Positions 10,292 to 17,847 of a stretch of 64,000 nucleotides of DNA are shown one piece after another (positions within the stretch are counted from its first letter, which is position 1; each line of letters begins with the position of its first letter). The translations under genes and the position numbers were made by a program. The notes below the pieces were generated by a model that saw only the letters and a program-made list of their open reading frames with translations, searched no databases and was not told the origin of the DNA. Location: assembly GCF_003544835.1 (NCBI RefSeq), contig NZ_CP032099.1:1-64000 (forward strand). Reading direction: 5' to 3'. Source of the stretch: Aliarcobacter skirrowii CCUG 10374. GTDB taxonomy: Bacteria > Campylobacterota > Campylobacteria > Campylobacterales > Arcobacteraceae.

Positions 10292-11038
10292 TTATTTAAC
10301 TAAGTATCCAAATTTTACAAAAATATCTTTTGCTTTTTTACTTAGAATAAAATCATAAAAAGCTTTTGCTTCACTATCTCCTTGAGCTCTTTTTAATATT
10401 ACTATACCTTGATCAATTGGAGTATAAAGCTTAGGATCTACACTTACCCAGTGAATATTCTCTTTGTATTTTGACATCTTTTCATCATATAAAGATGATT
10501 TTGCTATAAATCCAATATCAGTTGCTGTTATAGCATAAGTTACAGTTTGAGAGATAGATTCAGCATATACAAGTTTATTTTCAATCTTCTCTTTTAGATT
10601 TGCATTTTCAAAAGCTTCCATAGTTGCTCTTCCATAAGGGGCTGTTTTTGGATTTGCAATAGCTATTTTATTTATATTTGAATCCTCAACTATGCTAATT
10701 CCTTTTTTTAAATCTAACTCTTTAGAGCTTAACATTGCTAAACTTCCTTGAGCATAAATAACAGGTTTTGTGATAGTTAAATTCTCTTTTTCTAAAGCTT
10801 GTGGAAATTTCATATCAGCACTTAAAAAAATATCAAATGGTGCACCATTTTGAATTTGAGCTGTAAATTTACCACTACTTCCTAAAGTTACTTGAATTTT
10901 AGTATCTGGATTTGTTTTATTAAACTCTTTTATTAAATCATTAATTGCATAACTTACATTTGCTGCAACTGCTACATTTATTGTTCCTGCAAAAGCAGTT
11001 GAATATAAAATCGCAAGTGTTAAAATAATTTTTTTCAT
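10292..11038 (-). CDS. modA: Molybdate ABC transporter periplasmic binding protein ModA
   Basis: A 248-residue periplasmic protein that captures molybdate and delivers it to ModBC. It starts with a signal peptide (MKKIILTLAILYSTAFAG). The mature part has the family patterns VTLGSSGKFTAQIQNGAPFDIFLSAD and IANPKTAPYGRAT. An in-frame ATG at 11059 would add seven polar residues, but AAGGAAG is better placed for the ATG at 11038 and gives a clean signal peptide. It follows modE, whose end overlaps the longer reading. Confidence 0.93.
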   Translation of the reverse strand: MKKIILTLAILYSTAFAGTINVAVAANVSYAINDLIKEFNKTNPDTKIQVTLGSSGKFTAQIQNGAPFDIFLSADMKFPQALEKENLTITKPVIYAQGSLAMLSSKELDLKKGISIVEDSNINKIAIANPKTAPYGRATMEAFENANLKEKIENKLVYAESISQTVTYAITATDIGFIAKSSLYDEKMSKYKENIHWVSVDPKLYTPIDQGIVILKRAQGDSEAKAFYDFILSKKAKDIFVKFGYLVK

Positions 11039-11048
11039 AATATCTTCC

Positions 11049-11831
11049 TTATCTTCCAATCATAATATCAGACTCTTTTATAATAGCATCAACTTTACTT
11101 CCAACTTCTAATTTCATATTGTTTATAGATTCAGTAGTTATAACTGCAACAACTTTATCTTCATTTCCAATATTTATTATAACTTCTGAGTTTACCTTAG
11201 ATAGATTGATTTGCTCTATCTCTCCTTTTAATATATTTCTAGCACTAATTTTAAATTCACTTTGATTTGATATTAAAACATTACTAGATTTTATAACAGC
11301 AACAACCTCATCAAAAAGCTCTAAACCAAGATTTTGTACAGCACTATTTGTTATAGTTGAAGTTAAAATATTTCCACTTTTTAGTTTTAAACTAATTTGA
11401 GCATTAACTTCTCCTAAAACTATATCTTGTACAACACCAACTATTTGATTTCTAGCACTAATTTGCATTGATAATCTCCTTATTGTTTTAAGTGTTCCAC
11501 TATTTAAATCTGTAATTCGATTTAAATTTTCAATAAATTTTTTATGCTCCTCTTTTAGTAAAGAGTAAGTTTGTAAAATCTTCTCTCCATACTCCGTAAG
11601 GGTTGTTCCACCACCACCAGCTCCTCCTGTTTCTCTTAAAACAATAGCACTGTTGGCTAAATTATTCATAGCTTCAATAGCTTCCCATGCTCCTTTATAG
11701 CTCATAGGAACTACTTTTGCTGCTTTATTTATAGATCCTGTTTGTTTAATAGCTTTTAAAAGTTCAATTCTTTTTTCAAGTAAAAAAGGTTTATTTAAAA
11801 GCTCAAAAGTTAAAGTAGATGAAACTGGCAT
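11049..11831 (-). CDS. modE: Molybdate-responsive regulator ModE with di-Mop domain
   Basis: A 260-residue regulator. Residues about 15-110 form the winged helix of the LysR-like ModE type, including AIKQTGSINKAAKVVPMSYKGAWEAIEAMN and the glycine-rich wing ETGGAGGGGTTLTEYG. Residues 120-260 are two Mop domains that bind molybdate. In other bacteria molybdate-bound ModE represses the mod operon. It is the first gene of the cluster and so probably controls itself. AGGAG precedes the ATG. Confidence 0.92.
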   Translation of the reverse strand: MPVSSTLTFELLNKPFLLEKRIELLKAIKQTGSINKAAKVVPMSYKGAWEAIEAMNNLANSAIVLRETGGAGGGGTTLTEYGEKILQTYSLLKEEHKKFIENLNRITDLNSGTLKTIRRLSMQISARNQIVGVVQDIVLGEVNAQISLKLKSGNILTSTITNSAVQNLGLELFDEVVAVIKSSNVLISNQSEFKISARNILKGEIEQINLSKVNSEVIINIGNEDKVVAVITTESINNMKLEVGSKVDAIIKESDIMIGR

Positions 11832-11838
11832 ATTTCTC

Positions 11839-11865
11839 CTTGTTATTTTTGTAATATATAACGAG
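11839..11865 (-). promoter_or_regulatory. Candidate ModE operator
   Basis: CTTGTTAT (11839-11846) and ATAACGAG (11858-11865) form an inverted repeat with one mismatch, around an 11-base spacer. The right half, TATATAACG at 11855-11863, matches the half-site of the E. coli ModE box. Two further TATATAAC/TATATAATG sequences occur at 11881-11888 and 11893-11901, overlapping the likely modE promoter. I infer autoregulation of the mod cluster; no binding has been shown. Confidence 0.4.
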
Positions 11866-11962
11866 CAAGAATTCTATCTTTATATAACTTAATATATAAT
11901 GATTTTTTATAAACTCTTCAATTATGATATTATTATAAAATTTTTTAAAAGGGGATGATTAT

Positions 11963-13210
11963 ATGCAAATAAATGAGCTATTGCTATATTTCTTAGCTAC
12001 AGTAGTTTTTAGTTTTTTAATAGGTTTAGAAGTTAGAGCATATTTGTCCAAATTTCATGAAAATGATTCAAAAATATTTTTAGGAACAATAAGAACATAT
12101 ACATTTTTGGGAATTATAGGATTTATTTTATATAAACTTGAACCAGATAATTTTACTCTATACTTAGCTGGATTTTTATCTTTTACACTACTTTACTCTT
12201 TACTTTTTTATAAACTTTTAGAAGACAAAAAGAGCAGTATTTTATTATATTTAGTTGCAATTATTGTATATAGTTTTGCCCCCTTAATAAATCTTTTTCC
12301 TTTTTGGTTAAGCTCTTTAATATTTGTTGTTACAATATTTTTATTAAATGCTAAAAATAAATTCTTAAAATTTAAGATAAATATAAATATCTATGAGCTT
12401 GAAACTTTAAGTAAAATTATACTTCTAACAGCTGTTGTTTTACCACTTCTTCCTCAAGATAAAACAATTCCATATCTAGGAATATCTTTATATAAAATTT
12501 GGCTTACAGTTGTTGTAATATCTTCAATATCATACTTTAGTTATCTTCTTCAAAAATATATTTTTCCTTCAAAAGGGATACTTTTAACTGGAATTTTAGG
12601 AGGTCTTTACTCTTCAACTGCAACAACAGTTGTTTTATCAAAAAAATCTCAATCTTTAGAAAATAGCGATATGTTTACAGCTTCTATAATTTCTGCAACT
12701 TTAATGATGTATTTAAGAATTACAGTAATAGCTGCACTATTTAATATGGAAGTTTTCAAAATATTGGTTTATCCATTTCTAATATTTTCATTAATTTGTA
12801 TAGTTATAACTTTTGTATATTATAAAAAAGCATCAAATGGTTTAGCAAATATTGAACTAACAGATTCAAATCCATTAGAATTGGGAACTGCTTTTATTTT
12901 TGCTTTTTTATTTATAGTTACTATGATTATTACAAGTTTTGTAGTTGATTCTTATGGGACAACAGGTTTAAATATCTTATCTATGATTATTGGATTTACA
13001 GATATTGATCCATTTATTCTATCACTATTAGCAGGAAATTATAATATTGATATATCTTCTGTAGCTTCAGCTATTATTATTGCAACTGGAAGTAATAATA
13101 TTTTAAAGGCTGTATATACATTTTGGTTTGCAAAGAGAAAAGCAATATCTAGTTTTGTTTTATTAACAACTCTTGGAGTTTTAACAATAATGGTAGGATT
13201 AATCTTATGA
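11963..13210 (+). CDS. MgtC/SapB-type membrane protein with DUF4010
   Basis: A 415-residue polytopic protein. The first about 130 residues resemble the MgtC/SapB domain (FLIGLEVRAYL, GTIRTYTFLGIIGF), and residues about 180-415 match DUF4010, including GGLYSSTATTVVLSKKS and GFTDIDPFILSL. Roughly 12 hydrophobic segments place it in the inner membrane. The function is unknown; the MgtC domain is linked elsewhere to magnesium and acid stress. GGGGAT precedes the ATG. It is divergent from modE and monocistronic. Confidence 0.8.
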   Translation: MQINELLLYFLATVVFSFLIGLEVRAYLSKFHENDSKIFLGTIRTYTFLGIIGFILYKLEPDNFTLYLAGFLSFTLLYSLLFYKLLEDKKSSILLYLVAIIVYSFAPLINLFPFWLSSLIFVVTIFLLNAKNKFLKFKININIYELETLSKIILLTAVVLPLLPQDKTIPYLGISLYKIWLTVVVISSISYFSYLLQKYIFPSKGILLTGILGGLYSSTATTVVLSKKSQSLENSDMFTASIISATLMMYLRITVIAALFNMEVFKILVYPFLIFSLICIVITFVYYKKASNGLANIELTDSNPLELGTAFIFAFLFIVTMIITSFVVDSYGTTGLNILSMIIGFTDIDPFILSLLAGNYNIDISSVASAIIIATGSNNILKAVYTFWFAKRKAISSFVLLTTLGVLTIMVGLIL

Positions 13211-13285
13211 TTTTCTTACTTATTGTTACATTTTGATTAAATTTTTAAATAAGTTTTTAAAATAAATCTAAATGAAATAAATTTT

Positions 13286-13370
13286 TGCTATAATTTTCGC
13301 TTTAAAATGATTTATAATTGATGAGTATAAAACTTACAGAAAAGTTTAACTAAAACACTATACTCATCAC
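13286..13370 (+). ncRNA. Candidate small RNA: orphan promoter plus hairpin
   Basis: TGCTATAAT at 13286-13294 is an extended -10 element with no plus-strand gene behind it. About 25 bases after the predicted start, GATGAGTATA (13320-13329) pairs perfectly with TATACTCATC (13359-13368); inside, AAACTT pairs with AAGTTT. The stem ends just before the stop of the convergent LysR gene. It could be a small RNA of about 70 nucleotides, or only a terminator of the lysR gene preceded by a chance promoter. No U-tract follows the stem on the plus strand. Confidence 0.35.
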
Positions 13371-13373
13371 TTA

Positions 13374-14210
13374 TTAATCATCTAAACTCATCTTTCTTAA
13401 ATAATCACTAATTTTTGGAATATTATCAACTCTACAAACTAAACATGTTGGTATATAAGCCTCTTCTTTTGGTAAAACAGTAATTTTTATATCTTTATCA
13501 TATCCCATTTTTTTTACTATACTTATTGGTAGCAATGATTTACCCATACCAACTTTTATGCAAGATAAAATTGTTTCTAAATTTCCAAATGGAAGACTCT
13601 TTTGTACAAAAATATTTTTTTGTTGGTAATAGCTTTTTAAAAATTCATCATAAACACAACCCTCTTTAAATGTTAAAGTTACATTTGGAACATCATCTTT
13701 TTGAGGTTCAAGAATTGCAATTTCCTCTTCAAATTTTTTTAAAACTACTAAAGAATCATTTGTAGGTTCACCACTTATAAATGCTATATCAACTCTATAA
13801 TCAAGAATTAATTCATATATATCTTTTGTTGTTCCAGTAAATAGCTCAAGATGTAAATTTGGAAAATCTTTATGAAGTTTTAATAAAAATGGCGAAATTC
13901 TAACAGCTGCATTACAATCTGTTGAACCAATTTTTAAAGTTCCAGTTTCAATATTGTTATTAGAAATAGAATCGATACAATTTTGCATTTTATGTATTAA
14001 CTCAAGAGCTTGAGGGTATAGTTTTTCGCCCTCTTTTGTCAAAATTACACCTTTTGGAACTCTAAAAAAAAGTTCAACTTTTAAATTCTTTTCTAGCTGT
14101 TTTATTCTTGAAGTTACATTTGATTGGGCACATTTTAGCTCATTTGCTGCTAGTGAAATACTCTTTTTATTTGCAACAGTTACAAAAACTTTTAATAAAT
14201 TTAGATCCAT
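13374..14210 (-). CDS. LysR-family transcriptional regulator
   Basis: A 278-residue regulator. The N-terminal winged helix-turn-helix has the family pattern MDLNLLKVFVTVANKKSISLAA, followed by an oligomerisation helix. Residues about 90-278 are a periplasmic-binding-type effector domain (TLKIGSTDCNAAVRISPFL). The ATG at 14210 follows AAGGAGAG; an upstream start at 14237 would add nine residues unlike the family. It is divergent from an MFS transporter gene with about 95 bases between starts and so probably regulates it. The effector is unknown. Confidence 0.88.
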   Translation of the reverse strand: MDLNLLKVFVTVANKKSISLAANELKCAQSNVTSRIKQLEKNLKVELFFRVPKGVILTKEGEKLYPQALELIHKMQNCIDSISNNNIETGTLKIGSTDCNAAVRISPFLLKLHKDFPNLHLELFTGTTKDIYELILDYRVDIAFISGEPTNDSLVVLKKFEEEIAILEPQKDDVPNVTLTFKEGCVYDEFLKSYYQQKNIFVQKSLPFGNLETILSCIKVGMGKSLLPISIVKKMGYDKDIKITVLPKEEAYIPTCLVCRVDNIPKISDYLRKMSLDD

Positions 14211-14243
14211 ATCATCTCTCCTTATATCACATATCATTATAAA

Positions 14244-14261
14244 TTATTTGACATAAAATAA
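14244..14261. promoter_or_regulatory. Candidate LysR-type operator
   Basis: TTATTT (14244-14249) and AAATAA (14256-14261) form an inverted repeat around six bases, fitting the T-N11-A rule for LysR-type sites. It lies between the divergent lysR and MFS genes. The AT-rich background makes such motifs easy to find by chance, so confidence is modest. Confidence 0.3.
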
Positions 14262-14305
14262 CTTTTAGTGATATCATAACAAAAATTTGGTTTTTGAGGC
14301 AAAAT

Positions 14306-15487
14306 ATGTTGAAGCTTTTTGATAGAAATAATAATATCTCAATTTTAATTGCTGGAATTTTCTCTATAATTATTGGTATTGGTGTTGCAAGATTTGCATT
14401 TACAGGATTAATTCCTCCTATGCTCGATGATTATTTAACTATTAAATTTGTTGGAATTTTGGCCTCTTTAAATTTTGCTGGATATTTAAGTGGATCACTA
14501 TTTTCAATCTTTATAAAAGATATAAATGTAAAGGTTTATTTGTATAGGTTTGGTGTTGTTTTGGCAATTCTTACAACTTTTGTTTTAGTTTATAGCACAA
14601 ACGATACAGTTTGGATGGTATCAAGAGTATTAGCAGGGTTTGCTGGAGCTATGTGTTTAATAGTTGGAACTGCAATTGTTATGCAAAAACTTACAATAAA
14701 AAGTAAAACAAAAGCTATGGGAATTCACTTTAGTGGAATTGGATTTTCTATTTTAACTACAGATTTAATTGCAAGATTTGTTTTGAGTTTAGATTATAGC
14801 TGGAGAGATTCATGGTTTGTTTTAGCTATTTTTGCAATAGTTTTGTCATTTTATAGTGTTTATATTCTATCATTTGACAAAGAGGTAAAACAAAATCAAG
14901 TAAAACAGAAATTTGATTTTACAATTTTTACACCATTTGTAATAGTTTTAATTATGGCATATTTTGCAGAAGGTGTTGGATTTGTAGTTCAAGCTACATT
15001 TTTACCAGACATTATAAACAACCTTTCTGGACTTGAAGGTTATGGAAGTCTTACTTGGACACTTGTAGGAGTTGCTGGAATTCCATCTTGTATTATTTGG
15101 ATGTTATTGGCACATAAATTTGGAAGCTCAAACATAATAATAATTGCACTTTTACTTCAAGCTGTTGGAATTTTAATTCCAGCTTTTACAAGTGATATAT
15201 ATCTAAATTTATTAAGTGGAGTTTTATATGGAGGCACTTTCATAGGACTTGTTGCACTGTTTATGAATTTAGGTGGGCAGTTATCAAAAGGAAATCCAGT
15301 TGTTTTAATGGGAGCTTTAACAACATCTTATGGAGTTGGTCAAGTAATAGCTCCACTTTATAGTGTATATTTTATTGAAAAATATGGAAACTATGATTAT
15401 GCTTTATATTTAACAGCTATTATTGTAATTGGTGGAGCTATTTTACTTTTTATGGCAAAAAAATTTGAGCCAAAAGATATTTGCTAA
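14306..15487 (+). CDS. MFS transporter, YbfB/YjiJ type
   Basis: A 393-residue inner-membrane transporter with about 12 helices. The opening IGIGVARFAFTGLIPPML is typical of the YbfB/YjiJ branch of the major facilitator superfamily (the pattern GxGxxRFxYTPLLPxM). The substrate is unknown. GAGG at 14296-14299 fits the ATG at 14306 better than an in-frame TTG at 14294. Its expression is probably controlled by the divergent LysR protein. Confidence 0.85.
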   Translation: MLKLFDRNNNISILIAGIFSIIIGIGVARFAFTGLIPPMLDDYLTIKFVGILASLNFAGYLSGSLFSIFIKDINVKVYLYRFGVVLAILTTFVLVYSTNDTVWMVSRVLAGFAGAMCLIVGTAIVMQKLTIKSKTKAMGIHFSGIGFSILTTDLIARFVLSLDYSWRDSWFVLAIFAIVLSFYSVYILSFDKEVKQNQVKQKFDFTIFTPFVIVLIMAYFAEGVGFVVQATFLPDIINNLSGLEGYGSLTWTLVGVAGIPSCIIWMLLAHKFGSSNIIIIALLLQAVGILIPAFTSDIYLNLLSGVLYGGTFIGLVALFMNLGGQLSKGNPVVLMGALTTSYGVGQVIAPLYSVYFIEKYGNYDYALYLTAIIVIGGAILLFMAKKFEPKDIC

Positions 15488-15490
15488 ATT

Positions 15491-16393
15491 TTATTTTATC
15501 TGCTCTAAAATCTCTTGATTTTTTGAGTAGATTTTGTAAGTTACACCTTTATATGGGAATTCAAGATGATTTGCATGAAGCCAAAGTCTGCTTGAACCTG
15601 TAATTTTAAATCTATCCTCTTTGCTTAGAGTTTTATTTAAGTAATTTTCAGCATTCTCATCATCAACACCATAAATAGGATCTCCTAAAATTGTATGTCC
15701 AATTGAGTGAAGATGGACTCTTATTTGATGTTGCCTTCCTGTTAGTGGAATTGCTTCAATGAGTGTCAAATCTTTTTCTTTATTATATTTTATTGGTTTT
15801 ATGATTGTAGTTGATTCTTTTCCATTCTCATTTTCAGAGCAAACCTTCATTCTGACACCTATTAATAAACCTTCTTTATCAATAGCTTTATCAATTTTTA
15901 TCTCTTTTTTTATCTCACCATTTACAATTGCTAAATAAGATTTATGATATTTTTTTTCTTGAAACATATCTTTTAGCTCAATTTCACTCTTTTTATTTTT
16001 CCCAACTATTACTAAACCACTTGTTTCAGCATCAATTCTATGAATTAAATTTGCATTTTCTCCAAAGTGATATCTTATTTCATCAAGTAAAGAGTAAGGA
16101 GTGTTTTTAGAAATTGGGTGTACCATAAGATGAGTTGGTTTATCAAAAATTGCAAAATCTTGAAATTCTAATAAAGGTTTTAATCCTTTGGAATTGCCTT
16201 CAAAAAGTGCTATAAAGATATGATTTGTTGGTATTATTTCGCCTGTGTTTATATTATTATTATTTTCATCAAAAACTCTTCCTTTTGATACAAGTCTTTG
16301 TGCTACTTTGCCTTCTATACCGAGGTTGTGAACTAGAAATGCTTGAATTTTTTTATCTTTTATCGCTTCATATTTCTTTAGTGTAAATGCCAA
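15491..16393 (-). CDS. RluA/RluD-family RNA pseudouridine synthase
   Basis: A 300-residue enzyme that isomerises uridine to pseudouridine in RNA. The N-terminus has an S4-like RNA-binding segment (FLVHNLGIEGKVAQRLVSKGRV). The catalytic motif HRIDAETSGLVIVGK contains the essential aspartate, and GRQHQIRVHLHSIGHTILGDPIYG is the other family signature. It belongs to the RluC/RluD group; the target position cannot be told. The start appears to be TTG at 16393 with AAGGAA upstream. It is convergent with the MFS gene, with only three bases between. Confidence 0.88.
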   Translation of the reverse strand: MAFTLKKYEAIKDKKIQAFLVHNLGIEGKVAQRLVSKGRVFDENNNNINTGEIIPTNHIFIALFEGNSKGLKPLLEFQDFAIFDKPTHLMVHPISKNTPYSLLDEIRYHFGENANLIHRIDAETSGLVIVGKNKKSEIELKDMFQEKKYHKSYLAIVNGEIKKEIKIDKAIDKEGLLIGVRMKVCSENENGKESTTIIKPIKYNKEKDLTLIEAIPLTGRQHQIRVHLHSIGHTILGDPIYGVDDENAENYLNKTLSKEDRFKITGSSRLWLHANHLEFPYKGVTYKIYSKNQEILEQIK

Positions 16394-16465
16394 ATTTATT
16401 CCTTAGATTTTATCTTATATTTTGCTCTAGTTAGGTATAGTTCAAATTCAATTTTAAAGCAATTT

Positions 16466-16471
16466 TATAAT
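16466..16471 (+). promoter_or_regulatory. purB promoter -10 box
   Basis: TATAAT at 16466-16471 lies 34 bases before the purB ATG, in a T-rich context without a clear -35 box, as is usual for sigma-70 promoters in Campylobacterota. Confidence 0.5.
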
Positions 16472-16505
16472 AAAAAAGATAGAAATACGATTAGAAGGGT
16501 AATTT

Positions 16506-17834
16506 ATGGTAGAAAGATACGCAAGAAAAGAGATGAGCTCAAAATGGACACAAGAAGCAAGATATGCAGCTTGGTTGGAAGTAGAAAAAGCAGCTGTAAA
16601 AGCTTGGAATAAATTAGGTCTTATACCAGATAGTGATTGTGAAAAAATAGTAAAAAATGCAAAATTTTCAGTAGAGAGAATTGAAGAGATAGAGGCTATT
16701 ACTAAACATGATTTAATAGCATTTAATACAAGTGTAAGTGAGAGTTTAGGAGAAGAGTCAAGATGGTTTCATTATGGAATGACATCTTCAGATGCCGTTG
16801 ATACAGGTGTTGCTTTACAAATGAGAGACTCTTTACAAATTATTATTGATGATGTAAAAATGCTACTTGAATCAATTAAAAAAAGAGCTATGGAACATAA
16901 ATATACTCTAATGGTTGGAAGAAGCCACGGTATTCATGGAGAGCCAATAACTTTTGGACTTACATTAGCTGTTTGGTATGATGAAGTTAAAAGACATCTA
17001 AAAAATCTTGAAGAGACTATGGAGGTTATTGCAGTTGGTCAAATTTCTGGAGCTATGGGAAATTTTGCTCATGCACCTTTAGAGCTTGAAGAGTATGCAA
17101 TGGCTGAGCTTGGTCTTAAACCTGAACCTTGTTCTAATCAAGTTATTCATAGAGATAGATATGCAAGACTTGCTACAACTTTAGCACTTCTAGCTTCTAG
17201 TGTTGAAAAATTTGCAGTACAAGTTAGACATCTTCAAAGAACTGAAGTTTATGAAGCTGAGGAGTATTTTGCAGCTGGACAAAAGGGAAGTTCTGCTATG
17301 CCACACAAAAGAAACCCTATTTTAACTGAAAATATAACTGGACTTGCAAGAATAATTAGAGCTTATGTAACACCTGCTTTAGAAAATGTTGCTTTATGGC
17401 ACGAAAGAGATATCTCTCACTCTTCAACAGAGAGATTCTGGTTACCAGATGCATTTATTACAACAGACTTTATGCTTCATAGAATGAATAGCGTTATTGC
17501 AAATCTTACAGTTATGCCTGAAAATATGATGAAAAATCTAAATTTAACAGGTGGACTTGTATTTTCTCAAAGAGTTTTACTAGAGCTTCCACTTCAAGGA
17601 GTTAGTAGAGAAGATGCATATAAAATAGTTCAAAGAAACGCAATGAAAGTTTGGCAAGAGATTCAAAAAGGAAAACCAACTACAAATGAAAAAGGTGAGT
17701 CTTTATATCTTCAATATCTTTTAGCAGATGAAGAGTTAAGAAAATCTTTAAGTGAAGATAAGATAAGAGAGTGTTTTAATTTTGACTACTATACAAAAAA
17801 TGTAGAGAAAATTTTCAGCAGAGTTTTTAACTAA
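16506..17834 (+). CDS. purB: Adenylosuccinate lyase
   Basis: PurB makes two beta-eliminations in purine synthesis: SAICAR to AICAR and adenylosuccinate to AMP, both releasing fumarate. The protein has 442 residues. The superfamily signature GSSAMPHKRNP starts at G261 and contains the mobile catalytic serine loop; the catalytic histidine regions TSSDAVDTG and GRSHGIHGEPITFG are present. AAGGG precedes the ATG. nrdA follows after 13 bases, so nucleotide genes purB-nrdA-nrdB probably form one operon. Confidence 0.96.
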   Translation: MVERYARKEMSSKWTQEARYAAWLEVEKAAVKAWNKLGLIPDSDCEKIVKNAKFSVERIEEIEAITKHDLIAFNTSVSESLGEESRWFHYGMTSSDAVDTGVALQMRDSLQIIIDDVKMLLESIKKRAMEHKYTLMVGRSHGIHGEPITFGLTLAVWYDEVKRHLKNLEETMEVIAVGQISGAMGNFAHAPLELEEYAMAELGLKPEPCSNQVIHRDRYARLATTLALLASSVEKFAVQVRHLQRTEVYEAEEYFAAGQKGSSAMPHKRNPILTENITGLARIIRAYVTPALENVALWHERDISHSSTERFWLPDAFITTDFMLHRMNSVIANLTVMPENMMKNLNLTGGLVFSQRVLLELPLQGVSREDAYKIVQRNAMKVWQEIQKGKPTTNEKGESLYLQYLLADEELRKSLSEDKIRECFNFDYYTKNVEKIFSRVFN

Positions 17835-17847
17835 TAGGGGATTTTAA

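Noticed and set aside
9847-10299. Plus-strand 150-residue frame across modB and the Mop gene
   Set aside because: Opposite to two well-supported overlapping operon genes and with no recognisable domain or start signal.
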